DNA from: Diaphorobacter limosus
GTDB lineage: Bacteria > Pseudomonadota > Gammaproteobacteria > Burkholderiales > Burkholderiaceae_C
Length of the DNA stretch: 64,000 bases
Direction: 5' to 3'
NCBI RefSeq assembly: GCF_033100095.1
Contig: NZ_CP136921.1
Location: 1,892,501-1,956,500, forward strand
A program made the translations under genes and the position numbers. Shown here one piece after another: positions 49,028 to 60,322 of this stretch (positions are counted from its first letter, which is position 1; each line of letters opens with the position of its first letter). Under the pieces are notes generated by a model, which was not told the origin of the DNA, did no database searches, and worked only from the letters and a program-made list of their open reading frames with translations.

Positions 49028-50260
49028 TCAATCCGCCTGCTTGCGCAGAAAAGCCGGGATCTCCAGCTCGTCCATGCCGCCCGAGGACAGCGCATCCACG
49101 CGCGCCGTGGCAGCCGTGCGGTTGGTGCGCCAGACGCTAGGCACCTGCATGTTGCCGTATTCGGCCTGGACCGCTGCGCCGCCGAGCACGCCGCCGGGCA
49201 CGCCCAGGGCGGCGCCGGCCATGGGCATCTGGTAGGCCACGTTGTCGGTGCCGGTGCGCAAGGAGCCCTGCACCACCTGCATGGTCTGGCGGCGCGCGTT
49301 GGCGCGCGACAGGCCGGTGGCGACCACGGTGACGCGGATATCGTCGCCCAGGCTGTCGTCATACGCGGCGCCGAAGATGACATGCGCATCGGGCGAGGCG
49401 TAGGCGTTGATGGTGTTCATCGCCAGGCGCGATTCGGACAGCTTCAGGCTGCCCTTGCTGGCCGTCACCAGCACCAGCACGCCCTTGGCGCCAGACAGGT
49501 CTATGCCCTCCAGCAGCGGGCAGGCCACGGCCTGCTCGGCGGCGATGCGGGCGCGATCCGGGCCGTTGGCGGTGGCCGTGCCCATCATGGCCTTGCCGGG
49601 CTCACCCATCACGGTGCGCACGTCTTCAAAGTCCACGTTGACCTGGCCGTACTCGTTGATGATTTCGGCGATGCCGCCGACGGCGTTCTTCAGCACATCG
49701 TTGGCGTGGGCAAAGGCCTCGTCCTGGGTGATGTCGTCGCCCAGCACGTCGAGCAGCTTTTCGTTCAGCACCACGATCAGCGAATCGACGTTCGCCTCCA
49801 GTTCGGCCAGGCCTTCGTCGGCATTCTTCATGCGGCGGCCACCCTCCCAGTCGAAGGGCTTGGTGACCACGCCGACGGTGAGAATGCCCATCTCCTTGGC
49901 CACCTTGGCGATCACCGGCGCCGCGCCCGTGCCGGTTCCGCCGCCCATGCCGGCGGTGATGAACAGCATGTGCGCGCCGGCAATCGCCTGGCGGATATCT
50001 TCCTCGGCGGCCTCGGCGGCCTCGCGTGCCTTCTCGGGCTTGCTGCCCGCGCCCAGGCCGTTGGTGCCCAGCTGGATGGTGCGGTGCGCGGTGCTGCGCG
50101 TCAGCGCCTGTGCATCCGTGTTGGCGCTGATGAACTCCACGCCCTGCACGTTGCGCGAGATCATGTGCTGCACGGCGTTGCCGCCGCCGCCGCCGACACC
50201 GATCACCTTGATCTGCGTGCCCTGGTTGAACTCTTCGGACTCGATCATTTCGATGGTCAT
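49028..50260 (-). CDS. ftsZ: Cell division protein FtsZ
   Basis: FtsZ is the tubulin-like GTPase that forms the division ring. The 410-residue protein has IKVIGVGGGGGNAVQHM, the tubulin signature GGGTGTGAAPVIA, TVGVVTKPFDWEG, NVDFEDVRTVM and a C-terminal tail DELEIPAFLRKQAD that binds FtsA and ZipA. A 162-bp gap to ftsA contains a GC hairpin (50345-50371) and probably the main ftsZ promoter. An AGGAGC site precedes the ATG. Confidence 0.98.
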   Translation of the reverse strand: MTIEMIESEEFNQGTQIKVIGVGGGGGNAVQHMISRNVQGVEFISANTDAQALTRSTAHRTIQLGTNGLGAGSKPEKAREAAEAAEEDIRQAIAGAHMLFITAGMGGGTGTGAAPVIAKVAKEMGILTVGVVTKPFDWEGGRRMKNADEGLAELEANVDSLIVVLNEKLLDVLGDDITQDEAFAHANDVLKNAVGGIAEIINEYGQVNVDFEDVRTVMGEPGKAMMGTATANGPDRARIAAEQAVACPLLEGIDLSGAKGVLVLVTASKGSLKLSESRLAMNTINAYASPDAHVIFGAAYDDSLGDDIRVTVVATGLSRANARRQTMQVVQGSLRTGTDNVAYQMPMAGAALGVPGGVLGGAAVQAEYGNMQVPSVWRTNRTAATARVDALSSGGMDELEIPAFLRKQAD

Positions 50261-50422
50261 GATGCTGCTCCTGTAACTACGTTGTGATGTGCAATTGCCA
50301 AAAATCGATACTTGTTGTTGTGACGCGTGATGCCGTCAGGGGGCGGGGCCGTACTTCGCCATCGGCCCCGCTTTCGACGCGGCGGCCCGGCGCGGGCCAG
50401 CCAAAGCAATGCGGCCGTCATG

Positions 50423-51652
50423 TCAGAAGTTCCCCACGATGAAGTCCTTGAAGCGGCCAAACGCCGTCTTCACCGAGCCGCTCTTGGCCGCCACCTTGAA
50501 GCCGCGCAGGCGCGCCAGGCGCGCTTCTTCCAACAGGCCCATGACGGTGGCCGCGCGCGGCTGGGCAATCATGTCGGCCAGCGAGCTGGAATACTTCGGC
50601 AGGCCGCGGCGCACGGGCTTCAAAAAGATGTCCTCGCCCAGCTCCACCATGCCGGGCATGACGCAGCTGCCGCCGGTGAGCACGATGCCCGACGACAGCA
50701 CTTCCTCGTAGCCCGACTCGCGTATCACCTGCTGCACCAGCGAGAAAATCTCCTCCACGCGCGGCTCGATGACGCCGGCCAGCGCCTGCTTGCTGAGCAT
50801 GCGCGGGCTGCGGTCGCCCAGGCCCGGCACCTCCACCTGGGCCTCGGGGTCGGCCAGCAGCTGCTTGGCAAAGCCGCTCTCCACCTTGATGTCCTCGGCG
50901 TCCTTGGTCGGTGTGCGCAGCGCCATGGCGATGTCGCTGGTGATCAGGTCGCCAGCAATCGGCAGCACGGCCGTGTGGCGAATGGCGCCGCCGGTGAAGA
51001 TGGCCACGTCGGTGGTGCCGGCGCCGATATCGACCACGGCCACGCCCAGCTCGCGTTCATCATCGGTCAGCACGGCCTGGCTGCTGGCCAGGGGGTTGAG
51101 CATCAGCTGCTCGACCTCCAGGCCGCAGCGGCGCACGCATTTGATGATGTTCTCGGCCGCGCTCTGCGCGCCGGTGACGATGTGGATCTTGGCCTCCAGG
51201 CGCATGCCGCTCATGCCGATGGGCTCGCGCACGTCCTGGCCGTCGATGATGAACTCCTGCGGCTCGACCAGCAGCAGGCGCTGGTCGCTGGAGATGTTGA
51301 TGGCCTTGGCCGTCTCGACCACGCGCGCCACGTCGGCCGGCGTGACCTCCTTGTCCTTCACCGCCACCATGCCGCTGGAGTTGAGCCCGCGGATATGGCT
51401 GCCGGTGATGCCGGTGTAGACGCGCTGGATCTTGCAGTCGGCCATCAGCTCGGCCTCCTTCAGCGCCTGCTGGATGCTCTGCACCGTGGCGTCGATGTTC
51501 ACCACCACGCCGCGCTTCAAGCCATTGGAAGGCGCCACACCAAGACCGGCGAGCTTGAGCTCGCCACCGGGCAACACCTCGGCCACCACGGCCATGACCT
51601 TGGCGGTGCCGATGTCCAGCCCCACGACCACGTCTTTGTACTCTCTTGCCAT
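50423..51652 (-). CDS. ftsA: Cell division protein FtsA
   Basis: This actin-like ATPase tethers FtsZ to the membrane. The 409-residue protein starts YKDVVVGLDIGTAKVMAVVAE. It has the SHI domain region (IQRVYTGITGSHIRGLNSSG), VVDIGAGTTDVAIF and VLTGGSCVMPGMVEL. The C-terminal amphipathic helix is at FGRFKDFIVGNF. It starts 18 bp after the ftsQ stop. Confidence 0.98.
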   Translation of the reverse strand: MAREYKDVVVGLDIGTAKVMAVVAEVLPGGELKLAGLGVAPSNGLKRGVVVNIDATVQSIQQALKEAELMADCKIQRVYTGITGSHIRGLNSSGMVAVKDKEVTPADVARVVETAKAINISSDQRLLLVEPQEFIIDGQDVREPIGMSGMRLEAKIHIVTGAQSAAENIIKCVRRCGLEVEQLMLNPLASSQAVLTDDERELGVAVVDIGAGTTDVAIFTGGAIRHTAVLPIAGDLITSDIAMALRTPTKDAEDIKVESGFAKQLLADPEAQVEVPGLGDRSPRMLSKQALAGVIEPRVEEIFSLVQQVIRESGYEEVLSSGIVLTGGSCVMPGMVELGEDIFLKPVRRGLPKYSSSLADMIAQPRAATVMGLLEEARLARLRGFKVAAKSGSVKTAFGRFKDFIVGNF

Positions 51653-51670
51653 AGTTCTTTCGTCCTGCCC

Positions 51671-52561
51671 TCAGTTGTTCTTTGCCGCCGCACGCGCCTT
51701 GGCCTCTGCCCGCTGCGCCGCTTGCGCGGCACGCGCCGCCGCTGCCGCCGCACGCTCGGCCGCGCGCTGCGCGGCAACACGCTGCGCCTCGTTGGCCACC
51801 GTGGTCACGCCGCGCAGGCGCAGCGCGTAACCACCGTCGTGGCGCAGGTCGGCGTATTCCAGAGCCTCCACACCGCGCCCCTGCTGCTGCGCCACGCCGG
51901 CCAGCGTGCCGGCCAGGCGACGCACGCGCTCCAGCACCTCATCGGGCTTGCCGCCGCCCAGCTGCAGCACGGCGCCGCTGGCCAGCAGCACGCGCCAGCC
52001 GCTGTTGCCGGTGAGCTCCAGCGTCTCCAGGCCGGCTCCCAGCGGCGCCAGCAGCGGCGCCAGGCGCCGCGCCATGTCCAGCATTTCGGCCGCGCGCTCG
52101 GGCGTCGCTGCCAGCAGGCGCGGCAGGCCGTCCTCTTCCACCTCGTCGGCATCGGCCTCGAAGACCTGGCCCTGGCTGTTGACCAGCGTGGCGCTGCCCT
52201 CGGCGCCCCAGTAGGCGGCCACGTCATGCTCCTGCAGATGCACGCGCAGGCCGCTGGGGAATTCGCGCCGCACCTGGGCGCTTTGCACCCAGGGCACCTG
52301 CTCGAAGGCGCGGCGCGCAGCCTCCAGATCGACGGTGAAGAAGTTGCCCTTGAGTTGCGGCGCCACGTTGGCGCGCAGGCTCATGGCGCTGGTGTGCGCC
52401 ACATCGCCCTCGACGGCGATATGCGCTATGGAAAACGCTGGCTGGCGCAGCAGCCAGGCCCCGCCCGCCGCCAGCACGCCGGCGGCGCAGCCCAGGAACA
52501 TGACCGTGGCGGTCATGTTCATGAGCTTGACGTCCAGCGGTACGGGCAGCGTGGCGTTCAT
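51671..52561 (-). CDS. ftsQ: Cell division protein FtsQ
   Basis: This bitopic divisome protein links FtsB/FtsL with the wall synthases. The 296-residue protein has a cytoplasmic N-terminus, a membrane segment at about 15-36 ([23 protein letters not shown]), and a POTRA domain ([24 protein letters not shown]). The beta domain follows. A C-terminal tail of about 40 residues is almost wholly Ala/Arg/Gln ([18 protein letters not shown]), predicted helical. The start at 52561 overlaps the ddl stop (ATGA); a longer open frame upstream is the antisense shadow of ddl. Confidence 0.95.
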   Translation of the reverse strand: MNATLPVPLDVKLMNMTATVMFLGCAAGVLAAGGAWLLRQPAFSIAHIAVEGDVAHTSAMSLRANVAPQLKGNFFTVDLEAARRAFEQVPWVQSAQVRREFPSGLRVHLQEHDVAAYWGAEGSATLVNSQGQVFEADADEVEEDGLPRLLAATPERAAEMLDMARRLAPLLAPLGAGLETLELTGNSGWRVLLASGAVLQLGGGKPDEVLERVRRLAGTLAGVAQQQGRGVEALEYADLRHDGGYALRLRGVTTVANEAQRVAAQRAAERAAAAAARAAQAAQRAEAKARAAAKNN

Positions 52562-53556
52562 GCGTGCTCCTGGGCTCCCGGCGCGCCAGCACGGCCCTGC
52601 AGCGCATCCAGCGAGGCGCTGGCCAGAATGCGCAGGCACAGGTCGGGATAGCTGATGCCGCTGGCCTTGGCCGACATGGGCACCAGCGAATGGCCGGTCA
52701 TGCCGGGCGAGGTGTTGATCTCCAGCAGGAAGGGCTTGCGGTCGCCCTTGCGGATCATGATGTCGGCGCGCGCCCAGCCACGGCAACCCAGAGTGCGGTA
52801 GGCCTGCACCACGATGCGCTGGATCTCGCGCTCCTCGGCCTCGCTCAATCCGCTGGGGCAGTGGTATTGCGTGACGTCGGTGAAGTACTTGTTCTGGTAG
52901 TCGTAGTTGCCATCGGGGGCCACGATGCGGATCACCGGCAGCGCGCGCGCGGCGTCGCCCTGGCCCAGCACCGGGCAGGTGGTTTCGTCGCCGTCTATGA
53001 ACTGCTCGCACAGCACCTCGGGGTCATGCTGGGCGGCCAGCAGATAGGCCTGCTCGCACTGGCCGAGGGACGTGACCTTGGTCAGGCCAATGGTCGAGCC
53101 CTCGCGCGAGGGCTTGACGATCATGGGCGCACCCAGCTCGGCAAAGGCCTGTGCCGTCTCGGCACTGCTGGCCACCAGGCGCCAGTCGGGCGTGGGCAGA
53201 CCCTCGAAGCGCCAGATGCGCTTGGTCATGATCTTGTCCATGGCAATGGCCGAGGCCATGACGCCGGGGCCGGTGTAGGGAATGCCCAGGAGCTCCAGCG
53301 CGCCCTGCACCGTGCCGTCCTCGCCGTGGCGGCCATGCAGGGCGATGAAGCAGCGGTTGTAGCCGTGGGTTTTCAGCTCGGACAGGTCGGCATGCGCCGG
53401 ATCGAAGGCATGGGCATCGACACCGCGCGCGCGCAGCGCCTGCAGCACGCCACCGCCGGACATCAGCGAGACCTCGCGCTCGGCCGAGGTGCCGCCCATG
53501 AGCACCGCGACCTTGCCCAGCGCGGGCGGGTTGATCTCCAAGTTTTTTTGGCTCAT
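52558..53556 (-). CDS. ddl: D-alanine--D-alanine ligase
   Basis: Ddl makes the D-Ala-D-Ala dipeptide of the peptidoglycan stem. The 332-residue ATP-grasp enzyme has [45 protein letters not shown] (in part), [17 protein letters not shown] and [20 protein letters not shown]. It is of the DdlB type by position in the dcw cluster. It overlaps murC and ftsQ by 4 bp on each side. Confidence 0.97.
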   Translation of the reverse strand: MSQKNLEINPPALGKVAVLMGGTSAEREVSLMSGGGVLQALRARGVDAHAFDPAHADLSELKTHGYNRCFIALHGRHGEDGTVQGALELLGIPYTGPGVMASAIAMDKIMTKRIWRFEGLPTPDWRLVASSAETAQAFAELGAPMIVKPSREGSTIGLTKVTSLGQCEQAYLLAAQHDPEVLCEQFIDGDETTCPVLGQGDAARALPVIRIVAPDGNYDYQNKYFTDVTQYHCPSGLSEAEEREIQRIVVQAYRTLGCRGWARADIMIRKGDRKPFLLEINTSPGMTGHSLVPMSAKASGISYPDLCLRILASASLDALQGRAGAPGAQEHA

Positions 53557-54986
53557 TGCGCCCGTCCTTCCTGCGCTGACAGCTCGCTTTTTTGTAGTAA
53601 TTCAACGATCTTCGCGGGTACGCCGCCGATCGAGCCCGCGCCCATGCACAGCACCACGTCGCCATCCCTGGCGGCGCTGGCGATGCGCTGGGGCAGATCG
53701 GCGATGTCGTCGATGAACACCGGCTCCACGCTGCCGGCCACGCGCAGCGCGCGCGCCAGGGCGCGGCCGTCGGCGGCGACGATGGGCGCCTCGCCGGCGG
53801 CATAGACCTCGGTCAGCAGCACGGCGTCGGCGCCACCCAGCACCTTGACGAAGTCCTCGAAGCAGTCGCGCGTGCGGCTGTAGCGGTGCGGCTGGAAGGC
53901 CAGCACCAGGCGCCGGCCCGGGTAGGCGCCGCGCGCGGCGGCCATGGTGGCGGCCATCTCCACGGGATGGTGGCCATAGTCCTCGATGAGGGTGAAGCGC
54001 CCGCCGTCCTGGGTGCGCTGCTCGCCATGGCTTTGAAAGCGCCGGCCCACGCCGGTGAAGCCGGCCAGGGCGCGCAGCACGGCCTCGTCGGGCACGTTGA
54101 GTTCGGTGGCCACGGCGATCGTCGCCAGGGCGTTGAGCACGTTGTGCTCGCCGGGCAGGTTCAGCTCTACCTGCAGGTCGGGCAGCGTGACGCCGTTGCG
54201 CCGCAGCACGGTGAATTGCATCTGCGTGCCCACGGCGCGCACGTCGACGGCGCGCACCTCGGCATCCTCGGCCAGGCCGTAGCTGGTCACCGGACAGGTC
54301 ACGCGCGGCAGGATGTCGCGTATGGCCGGGTTGTCCACGCACAGGATGGCCGTGCCGTAGAACGGCATGCGGTGAAGAAAGTCCACGAAGGCCTGCTTGA
54401 GCCGGCCAAAGTCATGGCCATAGGTCTCCATATGGTCGGCATCGATGTTGGTGACGACCGCCATCACCGGCAGCAGGTTCAGGAACGAGGCGTCGGATTC
54501 ATCCGCCTCGACCACGATGTACTCGCCCCCGCCCAGCTTGGCATTCGTGCCGGCGCTGTTCAGGCGCCCGCCGATGACGAAGGTGGGATCGAGCCCGCCC
54601 TCGGCCAGCACGCTGGCCACCAGGCTGGTGGTGGTGGTCTTGCCATGGGCGCCGGCAATGGCGATGCCGCGGCGCAGGCGCATCAGCTCGGCCAGCATCA
54701 CGGCGCGCGGCACGATGGGGATCTTGCGCTCGCGCGCGGCCAGCACCTCGGGGTTGTCCTGCTGCACCGCCGTGGAGGTAACCACGGCGTCCGCGCCCGC
54801 GATATGCGCGGCCGCGTGGCCCACATGGGTGGCCACGCCCAGCGTGCGCAGGCGCGCCAGCGTGGCGCTGTCGGCCAGATCCGAGCCCGACACCTTGTAG
54901 CCCAGGTTGTGCAGCACCTCGGCAATGCCGCACATGCCCGAGCCGCCGATGCCGACGAAGTGGATGTGATGAATGGCGTGTTTCAT
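53553..54986 (-). CDS. murC: UDP-N-acetylmuramate--L-alanine ligase
   Basis: MurC adds L-Ala to UDP-MurNAc. The 477-residue protein has [24 protein letters not shown], the ATP loop [51 protein letters not shown] (in part) and [10 protein letters not shown] fragment of the palindromic repeat may lie in the last codons (53579-53605, AT-rich). It overlaps murG and ddl by 4 bp. Confidence 0.97.
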   Translation of the reverse strand: MKHAIHHIHFVGIGGSGMCGIAEVLHNLGYKVSGSDLADSATLARLRTLGVATHVGHAAAHIAGADAVVTSTAVQQDNPEVLAARERKIPIVPRAVMLAELMRLRRGIAIAGAHGKTTTTSLVASVLAEGGLDPTFVIGGRLNSAGTNAKLGGGEYIVVEADESDASFLNLLPVMAVVTNIDADHMETYGHDFGRLKQAFVDFLHRMPFYGTAILCVDNPAIRDILPRVTCPVTSYGLAEDAEVRAVDVRAVGTQMQFTVLRRNGVTLPDLQVELNLPGEHNVLNALATIAVATELNVPDEAVLRALAGFTGVGRRFQSHGEQRTQDGGRFTLIEDYGHHPVEMAATMAAARGAYPGRRLVLAFQPHRYSRTRDCFEDFVKVLGGADAVLLTEVYAAGEAPIVAADGRALARALRVAGSVEPVFIDDIADLPQRIASAARDGDVVLCMGAGSIGGVPAKIVELLQKSELSAQEGRAQ

Positions 54987-56059
54987 GCCAACTCCTCGCA
55001 GGCGGACACCACCTCGCGGGTGGCCTGGGTTTTTTGCATGTTTTTTGCCTTCAGCGCCCGCTCCAAAAGCGCGGAACGCTCCATATTTAATAGCATATCA
55101 GCCAAGCCGCGCGGCGTCAGGTCGGCCTGCTGCACCAGCCAGCCGCCGCCCGCATCGACGAGAAAGCGGGCGTTCGTGCTCTGGTGGTCGTCCACCGCAT
55201 GCGGAAACGGCACGAACACCGCGGCCGCGCCCACGGCCGCGATCTCGGTGACGGTGCTGGCGCCGGCGCGGCAGACGATGACGTCGGCCTCGGCGAACGC
55301 CGCGGCCGTGTCGTCGATGAAGGGCGTCAGCTCGGCCTGCACGCCGGCGGCCTGGTAATTGGCGCGCAGCTGCTCGATCTGCCCTCCATTCACACCTTGG
55401 CCGCTCTGGTGTATGACCTGGGGGCGCTGCGCCTCGGGCAGCAGCGCCAGCGCCTGGGGCACGATGTCGTTGAGCGCGCGCGCGCCCAGGCTGCCGCCCA
55501 CCACCAGCAGTTTGAGTGGCCCGGTGCGGCCGGCAAAGCGCTCGGCCGGGCCGGCCTGCCGCGTGAAGGCCGCGCGCAGCGGGTTGCCCACCCAGTGGCC
55601 TTTTTTGAACACGCCGGGGAAGGCCGTGAAGATGCGATCCGCCATGCTGGCCAGCACCCGGTTGGCCATGCCGGCCACCGAGTTCTGCTCGTGCAGCAGC
55701 AGCGGTTTGCCCGCCGCCACGGCCATCACGCCGCCGGGGAAGGTGACATAGCCGCCCATGCCGATGACGACATCGGGCCGCACGCGCCGCACCACGGCCA
55801 GCGCCTGCCAGAAGGCGCGCAGCAAATTCAGCGGCAGCAGTGCCAGCGTGATCACGCCCTTGCCGCGCACGCCGGAAAAGTCGATGGTCTCCAGCGGCAG
55901 GCCATGCTGCGGCACGATGCGCGATTCCATGCTGCCGGGCGTACCCAGCCAGTGCACGCGCCAGCCCCGTGCCGTGAGCTCCTCGGCCACGGCCAGGCCG
56001 GGGAAGATATGGCCGCCGGTGCCGCCGGCCATGATGAGGGCGGTCTTGGGGCTGCTCAT
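54983..56059 (-). CDS. murG: UDP-GlcNAc:lipid I GlcNAc transferase MurG
   Basis: MurG converts lipid I to lipid II on the inner face of the membrane. The 358-residue GT-B enzyme has [50 protein letters not shown] (in part), [34 protein letters not shown] and [11 protein letters not shown]. The C-terminal 25 residues ([19 protein letters not shown]) are encoded by an AT-richer copy of the palindromic element (55029-55101). Confidence 0.97.
   Translation of the reverse strand: MSSPKTALIMAGGTGGHIFPGLAVAEELTARGWRVHWLGTPGSMESRIVPQHGLPLETIDFSGVRGKGVITLALLPLNLLRAFWQALAVVRRVRPDVVIGMGGYVTFPGGVMAVAAGKPLLLHEQNSVAGMANRVLASMADRIFTAFPGVFKKGHWVGNPLRAAFTRQAGPAERFAGRTGPLKLLVVGGSLGARALNDIVPQALALLPEAQRPQVIHQSGQGVNGGQIEQLRANYQAAGVQAELTPFIDDTAAAFAEADVIVCRAGASTVTEIAAVGAAAVFVPFPHAVDDHQSTNARFLVDAGGGWLVQQADLTPRGLADMLLNMERSALLERALKAKNMQKTQATREVVSACEELA
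55029..55101. repeat. Palindromic-family element in the 3' part of murG
   Basis: An AT-richer patch (TTTTTTGC...AGCGCCCGCTCCAAAAGCGC...CCATATTTAATAGCATAT on the plus strand) has the CTATTAAATAT/AGCG...CGCTT pattern. It is in frame with the C-terminal helix of MurG. Confidence 0.5.
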
Positions 56060-57339
56060 ACCCTGCCACCTCGCATCAAGAGTTTGTTCTCATAGTCAAC
56101 ACGCAAAACAACGGCAATGGCCACCAGGTTCATCAGAATGGCCGATCCGCCAAAGCTCATCAAAGGCAGCGTCAGCCCCTTGGTGGGCAACGCGCCCAGG
56201 TTCACGCCCATGTTGATGAAGGCCTGAAAGCCCATCCACACGCCCACGCCCTGGGCCACCAGGCCCGAGAACACGCGGTCCAGCGCGATGGCCTGGCGGC
56301 CGATCTGCATGATGCGGCGCGTGAGCCACAGGAACAGCAGGATGAGCACCAGCACGCCCACCAGGCCGAACTCCTCGCCGATCACCGCCAGCAGGAAGTC
56401 GGTGTGCGCCTCGGGCAGCCAGTGCAGCTTTTCCACGCTGCCCCCCAGGCCCACGCCGAAGATCTCGCCGCGCCCGATGGCGATCAGCGAATGTGACAGC
56501 TGGTAGCCCTTGCCCAGCGCATGCGCCTCGCTGAATGGATCCAGGTAGGCAAAGATGCGCTCGCGCCGCCAGGGGCTGGTCATGACCATCATGGCAAACG
56601 CCGCCACCAGCACGGCGGCGATCAGGAAGAACATGCGCGCGTTCACCCCGCCCAGAAACAAAATGCCCATGGCGATCACGGCGATCACCATGAAGGCGCC
56701 CATGTCGGGCTCGGCCAGCAGCAGCGCGCCCACCACGCCCACGGCCACGACCATGGGCAGCACGGCGCGAAAGAACCGCTCCTTGACCTCCATCTTGCGC
56801 ACCATGTAGTCGGCGGCGTAGATCAGCACGGCGAACTTGGCGAGCTCCGACGGCTGGAAGTTCATGATGCCCAGGGACAGCCAGCGCCGCGCGCCATTGA
56901 CCACCACGCCCACATGCGGGATCAGCACCGCGATCAGCAGCAGGATGGAGACTACGAAGAGCCAGGGCGCCATGCGCTCCCAGGTGTTCATGGACACCTG
57001 GAAGGCCAGCAGCGCGCCGACAAAGCCCACACCGATGGCGATCGCATGGCGCAGCACGAAATGGTGGGGCGCGATGTTGCCAAAGCGTGGGTTGTCCGGC
57101 ATGGCAATCGAGGCCGAATACACCATCACCACGCTGAAGGCCAGCAGCAGCACCACCACCCAGCACAGCGCCTGGTCAAAACCCAGCACATGCGCCGGCG
57201 TGGCCGTGGTGCGGCGGTATTCGGTGCCGCCCACGCGCACCGGCAGCACGTCGGCGGACTCTGGCGGGCGCGCACCCGCCAGCGCGCGCAGGCGCTGCCA
57301 CAGGCCGGGGCCGGCATTGGGACGTGCGGCGGCGCTCAT
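56056..57339 (-). CDS. ftsW: Division-specific SEDS peptidoglycan polymerase FtsW
   Basis: FtsW polymerises septal glycan with FtsI. The 427-residue protein has a cytoplasmic N-terminal part of about 45 residues, then about ten membrane segments. Its SEDS motifs include [31 protein letters not shown] (in part), [40 protein letters not shown] (in part) and [15 protein letters not shown]. It is the paralogue of rodA in this window. It overlaps murG and murD by 4 bp. Confidence 0.97.
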   Translation of the reverse strand: MSAAARPNAGPGLWQRLRALAGARPPESADVLPVRVGGTEYRRTTATPAHVLGFDQALCWVVVLLLAFSVVMVYSASIAMPDNPRFGNIAPHHFVLRHAIAIGVGFVGALLAFQVSMNTWERMAPWLFVVSILLLIAVLIPHVGVVVNGARRWLSLGIMNFQPSELAKFAVLIYAADYMVRKMEVKERFFRAVLPMVVAVGVVGALLLAEPDMGAFMVIAVIAMGILFLGGVNARMFFLIAAVLVAAFAMMVMTSPWRRERIFAYLDPFSEAHALGKGYQLSHSLIAIGRGEIFGVGLGGSVEKLHWLPEAHTDFLLAVIGEEFGLVGVLVLILLFLWLTRRIMQIGRQAIALDRVFSGLVAQGVGVWMGFQAFINMGVNLGALPTKGLTLPLMSFGGSAILMNLVAIAVVLRVDYENKLLMRGGRV

Positions 57340-59147
57340 GCCAGACCTCCATCCAGGCTCTGGCCCGCATCTTCGGCCAGGGCGTGCACCGCATCCACGA
57401 ACACGCGCGCGCGGTGGGCGTAGTTGTCGAACATGTCCAGGCTGGCGCAGGCCGGCGACAGCAGCACGGCGTCGCCCGCATGGGCGCGCTGGCTGGCCAG
57501 CTGCACGGCCTCGGGCAGGGTGGCGGCATCCAGCAGCGGCACACCGCTGCCAGCCAAAGCGGCGCGGATCTGCGGCGCGTCACGCCCTATCAGCAGCACC
57601 GCACGCGCATAGCGCGCAATCGGCGCGGCCAGCGGCGAGAAGTCCTGGCCCTTGCCGTCGCCGCCCAGGATGACCACCAGGCGCCTGTCCGCGCCCAGGC
57701 CGGTGAGGGCGGCCACGGTGGCGCCGACGTTGGTGCCCTTGCTGTCGTCGAAGTACTCCACCTCGCGCAGCATGCCGACAGGCTCGACGCGGTGCGGCTC
57801 GCCGCGGTATTCGCGCAGGGCGTAGAGCATGGGCGCCAGCGGGCAGCCTGCGGCCTGGGCCAGGGCCAGCGCGGCCAGGGCGTTGCAGGCGTTGTGGCGG
57901 CCGCGTATGCGCAGGGCGTCGGCGGGCATCAGGCGCTGGACGTAGAGCTCGGCCTCCTGGGCATTGCGGCCGCGCCTGGCGGTCTCGTCAGCCTCATGCG
58001 CGCGCACCAGCCAGGCCATGCCGCTGACCACCTCGATGCCGAAGTCGCCGGGGCGCTGCGGCATGTCGGCGCCAAAGGTCACATGGGCGCGCGGCTGGGG
58101 CTTTTGCAGCTTGACGCGCACCGGCGGCGGCAGCATGGCCATGACGGCGGCGTCCTCGCGGTTGAGCACCATCAGCGCGCTGTTGCCAAAGATGCGCGCC
58201 TTGGCCTCGGCGTAGGCCTGCAGGCTGCCATGCCAGTCCAGGTGGTCCTGGCTGATGTTGAGCACGGCGGCGGCCGTGGGCTCGAAACCCTGCACGCCAT
58301 CCAGTTGAAAGCTCGACAGCTCCAGCACCCAGACCTCAGGCAGATCGGCCGCGTCCAGGCGCTGGCCCAGGGTGTCGAGCAGCGTCGGGCCGATATTGCC
58401 GGCCACGGCCACGCTCTTGCCCGCCTGCTGCACCAGCAGGGTGGTCAGCGATGTCACCGTCGTCTTGCCGTTGGTGCCGGTGACGGCGAGCACGGCCGGC
58501 GCATAGCCATGGCTGGCGCGCAGTTCGCGCAGCGCCATGGCATACAGGTCCAATTCGCCTGCAACTCTTATCTGGCAAGCGCCAGCAGCTACTGTAACGG
58601 GAGCAATATCAGCCGGACTCAGGCCCGGCGAGCGGTACACGGCATGCAACGCGCGGCCCTCGACCAGGCTAGCGGCCAAGGGCCCGGCGATGAACTCCAC
58701 CTGGGGCAGCTCGGCCTGCAGCAGGGCGAGTTGCGGCGGGGCTTCGCGCGTGTCGGCCACGATGACCTGGGCACCGCAGCGCACACACCAGCGCGCCATG
58801 GCCAGGCCGGAGGCGCCCAGGCCCAGCACCAGCACGCGCTGGTCGGCCAGCGGCGCCAGGCCCTCGCCGGGGCGGGTGGTGGGTGCGGCGGCGGGTAGTT
58901 CTGCAGCCGCGGCGGGCTCGGTCTCGGCCACGGGCGCGGCGGCCTCGGGTTCGTCGGCGGCGCCCACGTCGGCAAAGATGCGCGCGACGAACTCCCGGGC
59001 CTGCTCGGCGGCAGAAACGGGCGGCGCCTGCCAGTCGAGAGCGGGCGCGGCCGCCGGGGCCGGTGCAGCAACCGGCGCGGCGCCTGGCGCGGCTTCGGGC
59101 ATGGAGGCCTCGGCCGGCAGCAGGGGATCGTGGTGCTCTGGGTTCAT
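57336..59147 (-). CDS. murD: UDP-MurNAc-L-Ala--D-glutamate ligase with long Ala/Pro-rich N-terminal extension
   Basis: MurD adds D-Glu to UDP-MurNAc-L-Ala. The 603-residue protein is much longer than the usual 440-500. The first 103 residues (starting [20 protein letters not shown]) are an Ala/Pro/Glu-rich low-complexity extension. The Rossmann start [19 protein letters not shown] follows, then the ATP loop [44 protein letters not shown] and [15 protein letters not shown]. The start at 59147 overlaps the mraY stop (ATGA), so the extension is fixed by coupling unless an internal start is used. A palindromic element is translated near residues 180-195. Confidence 0.93.
   Translation of the reverse strand: MNPEHHDPLLPAEASMPEAAPGAAPVAAPAPAAAPALDWQAPPVSAAEQAREFVARIFADVGAADEPEAAAPVAETEPAAAAELPAAAPTTRPGEGLAPLADQRVLVLGLGASGLAMARWCVRCGAQVIVADTREAPPQLALLQAELPQVEFIAGPLAASLVEGRALHAVYRSPGLSPADIAPVTVAAGACQIRVAGELDLYAMALRELRASHGYAPAVLAVTGTNGKTTVTSLTTLLVQQAGKSVAVAGNIGPTLLDTLGQRLDAADLPEVWVLELSSFQLDGVQGFEPTAAAVLNISQDHLDWHGSLQAYAEAKARIFGNSALMVLNREDAAVMAMLPPPVRVKLQKPQPRAHVTFGADMPQRPGDFGIEVVSGMAWLVRAHEADETARRGRNAQEAELYVQRLMPADALRIRGRHNACNALAALALAQAAGCPLAPMLYALREYRGEPHRVEPVGMLREVEYFDDSKGTNVGATVAALTGLGADRRLVVILGGDGKGQDFSPLAAPIARYARAVLLIGRDAPQIRAALAGSGVPLLDAATLPEAVQLASQRAHAGDAVLLSPACASLDMFDNYAHRARVFVDAVHALAEDAGQSLDGGLA
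58556..58610. repeat. AGCT/CGCTT element inside murD
   Basis: On the minus strand it reads AGTAGCTGCTGGCGCTTGCC followed by AGATAAGAGTTGC, the left arm of the family. It is translated as [11 protein letters not shown] in MurD, in an otherwise GC-rich gene. Confidence 0.6.
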
Positions 59148-60322
59148 CGCAGTTTCAGCGTGGACAGGCCCATCAGGCACAGCAGCATGGTGATGATCCA
59201 GAAGCGCACGACGACCTGCGTCTCCTTCCAGCCGCTCTTTTCGAAATGGTGGTGCAGCGGCGCCATCTTCAGCAGGCGCCGGCCCTCGCCGTAGCGGCGC
59301 TTGGTGAACTTGAACCAGCTCACCTGCAGCATCACCGACAGCGCCTCGACGACGAAGATGCCGCCCATGATGGCCAGCACGATCTCCTGGCGCACGATGA
59401 CGGCGATGGTGCCCAGGGCGCCACCCAGCGCCAGCGCGCCCACGTCGCCCATGAACACCTGGGCCGGATGGGCGTTGAACCACAGAAAGGCCAGGCCGGC
59501 ACCGGCCATGGCGGCGCAGAAGATCAGCAGTTCGCCCGAGCCGGCGATGTAGGGAAACAGCAGGTACTTGGCAAAGCCGGCATTGCCCGTCACATAGGCA
59601 AAGATGCCCAGCGACGCGCCCACCATGATCACCGGCATGATGGCCAGGCCGTCCAGGCCATCGGTCAGGTTCACGGCGTTGCTCGCGCCCACGATCACCA
59701 GGTAGGTCAGGATCACGAAGCCCAGCACGCCCAGCGGGTAGCTGACCTCCTTGAAGAAGGGCACCAGCAGGCCGGCCTGCGGCGGCAGATCGAGCGTAAA
59801 GCCCGACTTGATCCAGGCGACAAACAGCTCGAACACGCGTGCGTTCGAGTTCTCGGAGATGCAGAACACCAGGTACAGCGCTGCGGCCAGGCCGATCACC
59901 GATTGCCAGAGGTATTTCTCGCGCGAGCGCATGCCCTCGGGATCCTTGTTCACCACCTTGCGCCAGTCGTCGGCCCAGCCGATTGCGCCAAAGCCCAGCG
60001 TGACGATGAGCACGATCCAGACAAAGCGGTTGGACAGGTCGAACCACAGCAGCGTGGAGATGGCGATGCACAGCAGGATCAGCACCCCGCCCATGGTGGG
60101 CGTGCCGCTCTTGGACAGGTGCGACTGCATGGCGTAGCCGCGGATAGGCTGGCCGATCTTCAGCGCCGTGAGTATGCGTATCACCTTGGGGCCGGCCGCC
60201 AGGCCGATGAGCAGCGCCGTCAGCGCCGCCATCACCGCACGGAAGGTGATGTACTGGAACACGCGCAGAAAGCCGAAGTCCGGCGACAGGCCTTGCAGCC
60301 ATTGCGACAGGATCAGGAGCAT
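59144..60322 (-). CDS. mraY: Phospho-N-acetylmuramoyl-pentapeptide transferase
   Basis: MraY makes lipid I from UDP-MurNAc-pentapeptide and undecaprenyl phosphate. The 392-residue protein has ten membrane segments, [27 protein letters not shown] (catalytic Asp pair), [39 protein letters not shown] (in part) and [14 protein letters not shown]. The ATG at 60322 overlaps murF by 10 bp. Longer open frames upstream are shadows of murF. Confidence 0.97.
   Translation of the reverse strand: MLLILSQWLQGLSPDFGFLRVFQYITFRAVMAALTALLIGLAAGPKVIRILTALKIGQPIRGYAMQSHLSKSGTPTMGGVLILLCIAISTLLWFDLSNRFVWIVLIVTLGFGAIGWADDWRKVVNKDPEGMRSREKYLWQSVIGLAAALYLVFCISENSNARVFELFVAWIKSGFTLDLPPQAGLLVPFFKEVSYPLGVLGFVILTYLVIVGASNAVNLTDGLDGLAIMPVIMVGASLGIFAYVTGNAGFAKYLLFPYIAGSGELLIFCAAMAGAGLAFLWFNAHPAQVFMGDVGALALGGALGTIAVIVRQEIVLAIMGGIFVVEALSVMLQVSWFKFTKRRYGEGRRLLKMAPLHHHFEKSGWKETQVVVRFWIITMLLCLMGLSTLKLR

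Noticed and set aside
50345..50371. GC hairpin upstream of ftsZ as a terminator of ftsA
   Set aside because: No T-run follows on the minus strand; it may only be a structured leader.
51671..53011. Longer FtsQ starting inside ddl
   Set aside because: The upstream 150 codons are an out-of-frame reading of ddl; the ATG at 52561 gives the normal FtsQ topology and an ATGA overlap.
57336..60302. A 988-codon open frame joining MurD to about 385 further N-terminal codons
   Set aside because: The extra part is the out-of-frame shadow of mraY; the ATGA overlap at 59144-59147 marks the MurD start.
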